DNA of 7,034 bases from Chloroflexota bacterium. Its GTDB lineage: Bacteria; Chloroflexota; Anaerolineae; Aggregatilineales; Phototrophicaceae. Positions within the stretch are counted from its first letter, which is position 1; each line of letters starts with the position of its first letter. A program made the position numbers and the translations under genes. The DNA lies in the NCBI GenBank assembly GCA_003242205.1, contig QGUR01000250.1, positions 1 to 7,034 on the forward strand. Direction: 5' to 3'. Positions 1 to 5,701 of this stretch are shown piece by piece. The notes beneath the pieces were generated by a model. That model was not told the DNA's origin. It made no database searches and saw only the letters and a program-made list of their open reading frames with translations.

Positions 1-2
1 AT

Positions 3-620
3 CTGCCGCACGACACTCGCAGCATGCACGCCCTGCCGGACGAGAGCGACGTCGACTATTACGTGGAAACCAGAGCAGCGCCCCGCAAAAACCCGCGGGT
101 GGAGTTGAGGTCCGACACCGTCGGTGACGGCAGCGCCAGCATGATCCTCTCCGCGTATGGCGATGGGCGTCTGGTATTACACGGCGACACCGGAGAGACG
201 CCGCTTGCCGATGGCGCTGTCGCGGTCGGGCGAGGCATCGAGTTTCTGATTCCGCGAAGGGTGATGCCGGCACAGGTGGCGGATCTCTGCATTTACGACC
301 CGGCGATCATGGACTGTGCGGGCCAGCCCATCGCCCCGGCGCAAACAGGCACACGCGCGCCCGCCGACCTTCGGGTTGGCGAAGGGCTGATCGTCGTCGT
401 CGAAAGCTCGATTAATGTCAACCTTCGTCAGGGGCCGTCAACGGCAACTCAGGTGTTGGCGACCATTCCGGATGGCACGGCATTTGCAGCGCTGGGCCGG
501 AACAGCGACGCAAGCTGGATCCGGGTGGAAAATGCCACCCACAGCGGATGGCTCCACGAGTCGCTGATTCTGGCGAACGGCGACACGATGACGCTGCCGG
601 AAATCAACGAAGCGCCGTAG
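3..620 (+). CDS. SH3b-domain protein, 5' end outside window
   Basis: The reading frame is open to the left edge and ends at a TAG at 618-620. The first ATG in the window (24) has no convincing ribosome binding site, so the gene very likely begins upstream and only its C-terminal part (about 200 residues) is seen. The last third, coded by about 384-572, reads as a bacterial SH3 (SH3b/SH3_3) domain: an NVNLRQGPST segment, a TIPDGT turn, SWIRVE, and a closing GWLHESLI strand. Such domains usually sit in secreted or surface proteins and bind cell-wall material or other proteins. The part before it (residues 1-115 counted from the ATG) has two cysteines, in DLCIYDP and MDCAG, and I do not recognise it. 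A 9-base-pair hairpin follows the stop, and the GldG-like gene starts 82 bases downstream on the same strand. The SH3b call is fairly sure; the function of the whole protein is unknown. Confidence 0.75.
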   Translation: MPHDTRSMHALPDESDVDYYVETRAAPRKNPRVELRSDTVGDGSASMILSAYGDGRLVLHGDTGETPLADGAVAVGRGIEFLIPRRVMPAQVADLCIYDPAIMDCAGQPIAPAQTGTRAPADLRVGEGLIVVVESSINVNLRQGPSTATQVLATIPDGTAFAALGRNSDASWIRVENATHSGWLHESLILANGDTMTLPEINEAP

Positions 621-644
621 TAGCGCCGTTTGCGAACAGGAAGC

Positions 645-665
645 GCCTGCTGGCGGCCAGCAGGC
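645..665 (+). terminator. hairpin after the SH3b gene, possible terminator
   Basis: Perfect inverted repeat with 9-base arms (645-653 GCCTGCTGG and 657-665) and a 3-base loop, 24 bases after the stop codon. No T-run follows directly; a run of six T occurs only at 685-690. It could be a weak intrinsic terminator or a 3'-end stabilising hairpin. The stem is seen directly; the role is inferred. Confidence 0.35.
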
Positions 666-690
666 AGCCCGGATACCTGAAACATTTTTT

Positions 691-697
691 GAGGAGG
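691..697 (+). promoter_or_regulatory. strong Shine-Dalgarno of the GldG-like gene
   Basis: GAGGAGG lies 5 bases before the ATG at 703, close to ideal complementarity to the 16S rRNA 3' end. It fixes the start of the downstream gene. Confidence 0.75.
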
Positions 698-702
698 CAC
701 GC

Positions 703-1791
703 ATGCCAACAAAACTGATTGCATTTATCGCCAGTCTTACGCTGACGGCGCTGCTGGCTATCAGTCTCAATTCGCCGGTCGTGACGCAGGCCGAAGCGCT
801 GCTTCAGGAAGTGCCGCGTCTGGATGGCGCTAACATCTACTTTACGGAAGCCGGCAAGGAAGCCAGTCGTTTCGACCGCAGCGACGCGGGCATTTCACGG
901 TTCGCCGGTCTGCTCCGCATGTTGGGAGCCAACCTGCACACGCTGGAATGGCGCACCGGCTTCCCCGCCAACGCCGACTTGATCGTTATCGCCGGGCCTG
1001 TCGATGACCTGCAACCCGACCAGATTGCGCGCCTGTGGGCCTATGTCAATAACGGCGGGCGGCTGTTGCTGCTGGCCGACCCGGTCGTCAATCCCGTGCG
1101 CGCGCTTCCGGCCAACAGCGGCCTGTTCCAACTCATGTGGGCGGACATGGGGCTGCGCGCGCGCAGCGATATCGCCGTCGTCGAGAGCGACCGCATCGCC
1201 TCCCCTCCGGCGGATGGCACTGAGGAGCCACAGGCCGGAAGCGCTGGCGCGCTGATCGTCGATTTCGTCACGGCGAATATCAACACCAGCCACCCGATCG
1301 CCAGCGGCGGCATTTCAGAAGTGGCGTTCTTCGGCGCGCGCACGCTGGAATTCGACGCCTCGCCGCAGGGCTACGAGGTCACGCCGCTGATCTACACCGA
1401 TAGCAATTTCTACGGCGAAACCGCGTATGCCGCCTATCTGGAGGATGGCACGTTCACGTTCAACATCGGTCAGGACACAACGCGCGGAGAGCTGGCGCTG
1501 GCGGCGGCGTACGACAACCCACGAGCCAACTCGCGCGTCGTCGTCATCGGCGACCGGGAGTTCGCTACCAATGGCCGCGGGCTGCAAACCTCGCCGCCCA
1601 ACACCGCCTCCTTCCTGTATCCGGGCAACGTGCGCTTCCTGCTCAACGCCGTGACATGGCTTCTGGACAGCGAGCCGGTTGACCTGTCCTTCCCGACGCC
1701 GGGGCCGACCGCAACCGCAACCATCACGCCTTCACCGACCCCTACCCCGACCCCGGAGGCGCTGCCGACGGAGGAAGAGGCAGGCTCCTAA
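703..1791 (+). CDS. GldG / ABC_transp_aux-like membrane-anchored protein
   Basis: A 362-residue protein whose start is fixed by GAGGAGG at 691-697. Residues 4-23 form one hydrophobic segment (signal anchor or uncleaved signal), so the rest is probably extracytoplasmic. The body matches the pattern of the GldG-type auxiliary domain of ABC transport systems (related to DUF4350): ADLIVIAGPVDDLQ at 91-104, YVNNGGRLLLLADP at 114-127, an MGLRARSDIAVVES stretch at 149-162, SRVVVIGDREFATN at 277-290, and GNVRFLLNAVTWLLD at 308-322. In the family this domain works beside an ABC permease and ATPase. Neither is in the window, though they could lie upstream. The C-terminus (330-354) is a Thr/Pro-rich low-complexity tail with an acidic end, in place of the second membrane segment often found in GldG proteins. 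Such tails are common in Chloroflexota surface proteins. The substrate is unknown. The family call is good; the transport role is only inferred. Confidence 0.7.
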   Translation: MPTKLIAFIASLTLTALLAISLNSPVVTQAEALLQEVPRLDGANIYFTEAGKEASRFDRSDAGISRFAGLLRMLGANLHTLEWRTGFPANADLIVIAGPVDDLQPDQIARLWAYVNNGGRLLLLADPVVNPVRALPANSGLFQLMWADMGLRARSDIAVVESDRIASPPADGTEEPQAGSAGALIVDFVTANINTSHPIASGGISEVAFFGARTLEFDASPQGYEVTPLIYTDSNFYGETAYAAYLEDGTFTFNIGQDTTRGELALAAAYDNPRANSRVVVIGDREFATNGRGLQTSPPNTASFLYPGNVRFLLNAVTWLLDSEPVDLSFPTPGPTATATITPSPTPTPTPEALPTEEEAGS

Positions 1792-1807
1792 TCTCCGCTA
1801 TCGAACA

Positions 1808-1845
1808 GTCAGGCCGCTGCTGCCGTTCCGGGCCGGCGGCCTGAC
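1808..1845 (+). terminator. long hairpin after the GldG-like gene, possible terminator
   Basis: Inverted repeat with 10-base perfect arms, GTCAGGCCGC at 1808-1817 and GCGGCCTGAC at 1836-1845, extendable by a G-T and a G-C pair. It starts 16 bases after the TAA stop. No T-run follows, so it is not a classical intrinsic terminator. It may help end or stabilise the upstream transcript and separate it from the NusG-like gene. Confidence 0.4.
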
Positions 1846-1940
1846 CGCAATGCCGTCATTCGCTGCCATCTCGTTCAGGACTTTGGCCCGGCAAAACGCA
1901 CCGCCGGCCTGAAGTATCGTGTTTGCGTCCGGGTAGGAAA

Positions 1941-1949
1941 AGGAAAAGG
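1941..1949 (+). promoter_or_regulatory. ribosome binding site of the NusG-like gene
   Basis: Purine-rich AGGAAAAGG ends 2 bases before the ATG at 1952. Its upstream AGGA gives a normal 7-base spacing. I found no convincing -35/-10 pair in the 160-base gap before it. Confidence 0.5.
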
Positions 1950-1951
1950 CA

Positions 1952-2461
1952 ATGGATAGCATACAGTGGTACGTCATTCAAACGAAACCGAAAAAAGAAA
2001 CTCAGGTCTATAACTATCTGCTGACCAAAGGCGTCGATGTGTATTATCCCTGCGTGCGCGTGAAGCCGGTGAACCCGCGCGCCTCGAAACTCCGCCCGTA
2101 TTTTCCACGTTACATGTTCGTGCATGTCGATCTGGAAGCGGCGGGCGAAGGGCTGTTCCAGTGGCTTCCGGGCGCGGTCGGTCTGGTTCGCTTTGGCGAC
2201 GAACCCGCCAGAGTGCAGGATCACTACATCCACGAACTGAAGCGGCGCATCGACCAGATCAGGACTGCGGGCGGGCTGCACCTGGACGGCCTGAAACGCG
2301 GCGACCGCGTTCGCATCACCAGCGGCCCGTTCGCGGGCTACGAGGCCATTTTCGACGACCGGCTGAGCGGCGAAGAACGCGCGCGGGTGCTGTTACAGTG
2401 GCTTGGGCGGCAACTGGCCGTGACCGTCAATACCGACGCCATTGCCAGAACCGGGCGGTAA
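1952..2461 (+). CDS. NusG-family elongation factor, RfaH-like paralogue
   Basis: A 169-residue protein. Residues 5-100 form an NGN domain: WYVIQTKPKKE at 6-16, GVDVYYPCVRV at 27-37, LRPYFPRYMFVHVD at 47-60, then GAVGLVRFGDEPARV at 74-88. Residues 114-165 form a KOW-type C-terminal domain (GLKRGDRVRITSGPFAGYEA, then RVLLQWLGRQLAVTV). NGN binds RNA polymerase across the cleft and suppresses pausing. The KOW domain of NusG contacts Rho or ribosomal protein S10. The YYPC, FPRYMFV and VRFG..PA motifs resemble RfaH-type paralogues more than housekeeping NusG. The gene is also not in the usual secE-nusG-rplK setting; it stands between a GldG-like gene and uxaC. Such paralogues usually control a few long operons (polysaccharide, secretion or antibiotic clusters), and no such operon is in the window. 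Family membership is sure; the specialised role is inferred. Confidence 0.88.
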   Translation: MDSIQWYVIQTKPKKETQVYNYLLTKGVDVYYPCVRVKPVNPRASKLRPYFPRYMFVHVDLEAAGEGLFQWLPGAVGLVRFGDEPARVQDHYIHELKRRIDQIRTAGGLHLDGLKRGDRVRITSGPFAGYEAIFDDRLSGEERARVLLQWLGRQLAVTVNTDAIARTGR

Positions 2462-2493
2462 AATGGGGCACGTTTCCCGCAACAGCGTCTCTA

Positions 2494-2498
2494 AAGGA
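2494..2498 (+). promoter_or_regulatory. ribosome binding site deciding the uxaC start
   Basis: AAGGA lies 10 bases before the ATG at 2509. It supports that start over in-frame starts further upstream, which would overlap the NusG-like gene. Confidence 0.55.
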
Positions 2499-2508
2499 AA
2501 ACCGCCCG

Positions 2509-3921
2509 ATGACATCCACACTCTCCGAGGATCGCTATTTCGAACCGGCGCGCCGCGATCTGGCCCGCCGCCTGTACGACACGGTAAAACACCTGCCGCT
2601 GATCTGCCCGCACGGGCATGTCGACCCGGCCATGCTGGCAGCGCCGCACTACGACTACGGCTCACCGGTCGACCTGCTCATCATCCCCGACCATTACATC
2701 TTCCGCATGCTCTATTCGCACGGCATCGCGCTGGAGGCGCTCGGCATTCCGCGTCTGGACGGTCAGCCCGTAGAGCAGGATCACCGCCGCATCTGGCAGG
2801 TGGTGGCCGACCACTGGCATCTGTTTCGCGGCACGCCGACCGGCATCTGGATCCGCGACGAACTGGCCACGGTTTTCGGCATCGACGAGAAACTGACGAG
2901 CGCCAGCGCGCAGCGCATTTACGACCAGATCGCCGAAAAGCTGGCGCAGCCCGAATTTCAGCCCCGCGCGCTGTTTGAACGCTTCAACATCGAGGTTCTG
3001 GCGACCACCGATCCCGCCACGTCCACGCTGGAACACCACCGGGCGCTGCGCGAGTCGGGCTGGCCGGGCCGGGTTATCCCGACGTTCCGGCCAGATGCCG
3101 TCGTCAATCTGGACACCGAAGGCTGGCGCGATCAGATTGCGCGGCTGAGCGAAATCACGGGTATCGACATCCACGATTACCGCAGCTATCTGGCCGCGAT
3201 ACAGGAACGCCGCGTCTATTTCAAGTCGATGGGCGCGACGGCCACCGACCACTCCGCCGTCGAAGCCAGCACCGAACGCCTGTCTGACGCGGAAGCGGAG
3301 GCCATCCTGTCACGCGCCCTGCGCGGCGCTGCCAGCGCGGAGGACGCGCGCCGGTTCACGGCTCACATGCTCAACGAAATGGCGCGCATGAGCGCGGAGG
3401 ACGGGCTGGTGATGCAGCTTCACATCGGCGCGCTGCGGAACCACAACCCGCGCATTTTCGCGCGCTTCGGGCGCGACAAGGGCGCGGACATCCCGGTCGC
3501 CACCGAGTACACGCGGGCGCTGAAGTCGCTGCTGGACGACGTCGGCAACCACCCCAACGTCACGATCATCCTGTTCACGCTGGACGAGACGACCTACAGC
3601 CGCGAACTCGCGCCGCTGGCGGGGCATTACCCGGCGCTGCGGCTGGGGCCGCCGTGGTGGTTCTTCGATAGCCTGTACGGCATGCGACGGTTCTTCGAGG
3701 CGGTGGTCGCAAACGGGGGCATCTACAACACCGCAGGTTTCAACGACGATACCCGCGCCTACCCGTCGATCCCCGTCCGGCATGACGTGTGGCGTCGCGC
3801 CAGCGCCGACTGGCTTGCCGGGCTGGTGCAGCGCCATATCGTCGATGAGGCCGACGCGCTCGAAATGATCCACGCGCTGGCCTACGGGCTGGCGAAAGAG
3901 GCATATCGCCTGAACGGGTGA
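2509..3921 (+). CDS. uxaC: Uronate (glucuronate) isomerase
   Basis: Converts D-glucuronate to D-fructuronate and D-galacturonate to D-tagaturonate (EC 5.3.1.12), the first cytoplasmic step of hexuronate catabolism. The frame is open from 2161, but homology begins at the ATG at 2509, which has AAGGA before it. This gives 470 residues, the usual UxaC length. The protein is an amidohydrolase-superfamily TIM barrel. Visible marks are the metal-site HxH after strand 1 in CPHGHVD (H35, H37), LLIIPDHYIFRMLYSHGI, FRGTPTGIWI, LATTDPATSTLEHH, a YFKSMGATATDH segment at 237-248 (conserved DH), QLHIGALRNHN at 303-313, GPPWWFFDS at 380-388, and FNDDTRAYPSIPVRHD from 411 with the late-barrel Asp (D413/D414) and R416. 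The HGH form and the PDHYIFRMLYS segment suggest the branch known from Caulobacter-like bacteria rather than the E. coli HCH form. No other hexuronate gene (uxaA, uxaB, uxuA, kdgK) is in the window. It lies 47 bases after the NusG-like gene on the same strand and ends convergently with the Trx-VKOR gene. Confidence 0.95.
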   Translation: MTSTLSEDRYFEPARRDLARRLYDTVKHLPLICPHGHVDPAMLAAPHYDYGSPVDLLIIPDHYIFRMLYSHGIALEALGIPRLDGQPVEQDHRRIWQVVADHWHLFRGTPTGIWIRDELATVFGIDEKLTSASAQRIYDQIAEKLAQPEFQPRALFERFNIEVLATTDPATSTLEHHRALRESGWPGRVIPTFRPDAVVNLDTEGWRDQIARLSEITGIDIHDYRSYLAAIQERRVYFKSMGATATDHSAVEASTERLSDAEAEAILSRALRGAASAEDARRFTAHMLNEMARMSAEDGLVMQLHIGALRNHNPRIFARFGRDKGADIPVATEYTRALKSLLDDVGNHPNVTIILFTLDETTYSRELAPLAGHYPALRLGPPWWFFDSLYGMRRFFEAVVANGGIYNTAGFNDDTRAYPSIPVRHDVWRRASADWLAGLVQRHIVDEADALEMIHALAYGLAKEAYRLNG

Positions 3922-3946
3922 CCTCCGTAGAGGCCACGCCGGGCGG

Positions 3947-5164
3947 TCACGCGGCGCGCATCTCCTCCCGCGTACGTAGCTGCGTAATCGCGTCCCAGCC
4001 ACCCGGCGCGGCCAGCCACAGCAACAGCGCCATAACCAGAGCCGACGTGATGCACCACATGCACACCGCGCCGATGACAAAGGCTTCGAGGAACGTCAGG
4101 TAAATGGAGAAGGCGACACCCGCGATGCAGACGACGAGCAGCAGCCCGCGCGCCAGCAGCGACCGGCGTCCGGCATACCACAGCGCCAGCATGACTACAT
4201 ACCCGGCCACACCGGCCAGCCCGACCGGAACCAGCCCGAAAAGCCGCGCGTAGTCGCTCTGCTGCACGAGGTTGCAGCCGCCCACCAGCCCGCAGACGGC
4301 TTCCGCCTGTGTCATTTCGACGTAGGCCAGATACCCGGCGACCACCAGCCCGCAGGCCGCCGCCACCGGGATGAGCCACTCCGGATAAGAAAGCTGGCGG
4401 CGAGATGAATGCCGGTTTTTCCACAGGCCGAACACGACCGACGCCAGCGCCGCCACGACCACCAGCGCCAGCGCGAAAACCGGCGGCGTGGACGCGGCTT
4501 CTCCGATCAGCGTCAGCCCTGCCGCGACGCCGAGCACCGCCGTATTCGGCGCGGCACTGCGCACGAACCCGGACGCCCAGCGCCGGGCCGGCAAGCGCTT
4601 GCGGGTGAACAGCGGGCTGAGCACGGCCAGCAGGCTAACCGCCAGCACGCCGAGGACGATCACGGCGATGATCTGGCCAACGCCGCCGCCCGATGCCGCG
4701 TCCGCCGGCTGCGCCTCCGGCGCGACGTTGCCTTCCTGCGCCAGATAGGCTTCATAGGCTTCGCGCAGCCCCGGAATGTCGGGCAGGCCGATGCCGCCCG
4801 CCGCGATGCCCTCGCGGATGACATCGAAAGCGACCGCCGGGATTTCGACGCTGCCCACCATGACCACATCGCCGATGATCATGGTCGGCACGCCCAGACT
4901 GTTCACGGCCAGATGTGGCGCGTTATAGGCGGCGCGGAACAGCGCTTCGCCGCCCGGCGTCTGTACGTTGATGAAAAGCAGCCTGAACTGATCGCCGAAC
5001 TCGGCCTGCATGCGCGGGTAATCGTTCTGGATGACGAGATGGCAGTGCGGGCAGGTCGGCGAGTAGAAGAACACACCGTATACCACCGGCTCGTTACCCT
5101 GAGCGGAAGCCTGCCACGGAACGAGCACGACGAGCAGCAGTAGAAAGATACGGATCAGGCGCAT
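3947..5164 (-). CDS. Thioredoxin-VKOR fusion, membrane disulfide-forming enzyme
   Basis: I chose the ATG at 5164 (405 residues), preceded by AGGGG 6 bases upstream and followed at once by a signal peptide. A GTG at 5197 would add 11 polar residues. Residues 1-21 are a signal peptide with an ASA cleavage site. Residues 26-145 are a thioredoxin-like domain with active site CPHC (38-41) and the cis-Pro of GVPT (P93). Membrane segments lie near 163-186, 208-223 and 227-248, then the four VKOR helices near 263-284, 309-330, 339-360 and 365-386. VKOR cysteines are all present: the loop pair C291/C297 (CGLVGGC, the C-x5-C spacing of bacterial VKOR), the quinone-site CMWC (368-371), and CNLVQQSDYA with S303. 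Basic stretches at 187-195 and 250-256 fit cytoplasmic loops, placing all cysteine pairs outside. In this family VKOR passes electrons from the thioredoxin partner to quinone, driving disulfide formation in exported proteins, the role of DsbA/DsbB. The thioredoxin domain is N-terminal here, whereas in the well-known cyanobacterial fusion it is C-terminal. Confidence 0.88.
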   Translation of the reverse strand: MRLIRIFLLLLVVLVPWQASAQGNEPVVYGVFFYSPTCPHCHLVIQNDYPRMQAEFGDQFRLLFINVQTPGGEALFRAAYNAPHLAVNSLGVPTMIIGDVVMVGSVEIPAVAFDVIREGIAAGGIGLPDIPGLREAYEAYLAQEGNVAPEAQPADAASGGGVGQIIAVIVLGVLAVSLLAVLSPLFTRKRLPARRWASGFVRSAAPNTAVLGVAAGLTLIGEAASTPPVFALALVVVAALASVVFGLWKNRHSSRRQLSYPEWLIPVAAACGLVVAGYLAYVEMTQAEAVCGLVGGCNLVQQSDYARLFGLVPVGLAGVAGYVVMLALWYAGRRSLLARGLLLVVCIAGVAFSIYLTFLEAFVIGAVCMWCITSALVMALLLWLAAPGGWDAITQLRTREEMRAA

Positions 5165-5170
5165 AACCGG

Positions 5171-5175
5171 CCCCT
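5171..5175 (-). promoter_or_regulatory. ribosome binding site deciding the Trx-VKOR start
   Basis: On the - strand AGGGG (5175 to 5171) is 6 bases before the ATG at 5164. No similar site was seen before the alternative GTG at 5197. Confidence 0.55.
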
Positions 5176-5259
5176 GTCTATGCGAGAGACGTGACACTTC
5201 CAGTCTGTCGGTTACAAGGCGGGCCGGCCAGTGAAGAACGTCACACTCTCGGCATGGAA

Positions 5260-5319
5260 GGCGTTACGCGCTGCGGGGCGGCCAGTCCTCATACGGGGAT
5301 GACGCCCTTTCAGACGGAC
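5260..5319. repeat. decayed left-hand copy of the 142-base repeat
   Basis: The stretch 5286-5319 aligns with the end of a repeat unit, sharing the blocks ACGGGGAT, GCCC, CAG and GACG in the same order just before the first clear unit. The match seems to continue, more weakly, back to about 5260 (GGCG..ACGC..TGCG against the second palindrome). It looks like an old, diverged unit. The stretch from 5165 to 5260 holds the 5' flank of the Trx-VKOR gene; I saw no clear promoter there. Confidence 0.45.
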
Positions 5320-5322
5320 GCT

Positions 5323-5351
5323 GTACGGGCGACCCATCGGGTCGCCCGTAC
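5323..5351. repeat. P1 palindrome of the first unit
   Basis: Perfect inverted repeat with 13-base arms, GTACGGGCGACCC at 5323-5335 and its reverse complement at 5339-5351, loop ATC. The fourth arm position pairs as C:G, against G:C in the third unit. Confidence 0.85.
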
Positions 5352-5604
5352 CCTTCCCCCTGTCGAAATCACGCCGCTGTAGGCAGATGCCGTTGCACGG
5401 GCACAACGCATTGCGCCCCTACATCCCCGCACGGAGATTAGACCCTCGCAGGCAGACGTCATTGTACGGGCGACCCGATGGGTCGCCCGCACCCTTCCCC
5501 CTGTCGAAATCACGCGGCTGCAGACGGATGCCGTTGCACGGGCACAACGCATTGCGCCCCTACGTCCCCGCACGGAGATTAGACCCTCGCAGGCAGACGT
5601 TATT

Positions 5605-5633
5605 GTAGGGGCGACCCGGCGGGTCGCCCCTAC
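5605..5633. repeat. P1 palindrome of the third unit
   Basis: Perfect inverted repeat with 13-base arms, GTAGGGGCGACCC at 5605-5617 and its reverse complement at 5621-5633, loop GGC. It could form a very stable hairpin in RNA from either strand. Related copies sit at the same place in every unit, some with one mismatch in the outer four bases. Confidence 0.85.
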
Positions 5634-5681
5634 CGTTTCGCCACGTCGAAATCACGCCGCTGTAGGCAGATGCCGTTGCAC

Positions 5682-5701
5682 GGGCGCAACGCATTGCGCC
5701 C
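5682..5701. repeat. P2 palindrome of the third unit
   Basis: Inverted repeat GGGCGCAA (5682-5689), loop CGCA, TTGCGCCC (5694-5701). The first two units have GGGCACAA on the left. The units at 5745 and 5887 have TTGTGTCC on the right. Confidence 0.8.

Noticed and set aside
895..1343. - strand frames opposite the GldG-like gene
   Set aside because: They have no recognisable motif or start signal, and the + strand frame carries the conserved family motifs.
2161..2508. N-terminal extension of uxaC
   Set aside because: The frame is open here but overlaps the NusG-like gene, encodes an Arg-rich sequence unlike UxaC, and the ATG at 2509 gives the normal family length with a ribosome binding site.
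3918..3950. 6-base inverted repeat (GTGACC / GGTCAC) covering the two convergent stop codons
   Set aside because: Both genes simply end in GTGACC. The arms are short, the loop is 21 bases and there is no T-run, so I do not call a shared terminator.
3310..4080. 256-codon - strand frame opposite uxaC
   Set aside because: It has the shadow composition typical of high-GC DNA and overlaps the conserved UxaC core and the end of the Trx-VKOR gene.
4409..5143. 244-codon + strand frame opposite the Trx-VKOR gene
   Set aside because: It is an Arg/Ala/His-rich shadow of a strongly supported gene with clear motifs on the other strand.
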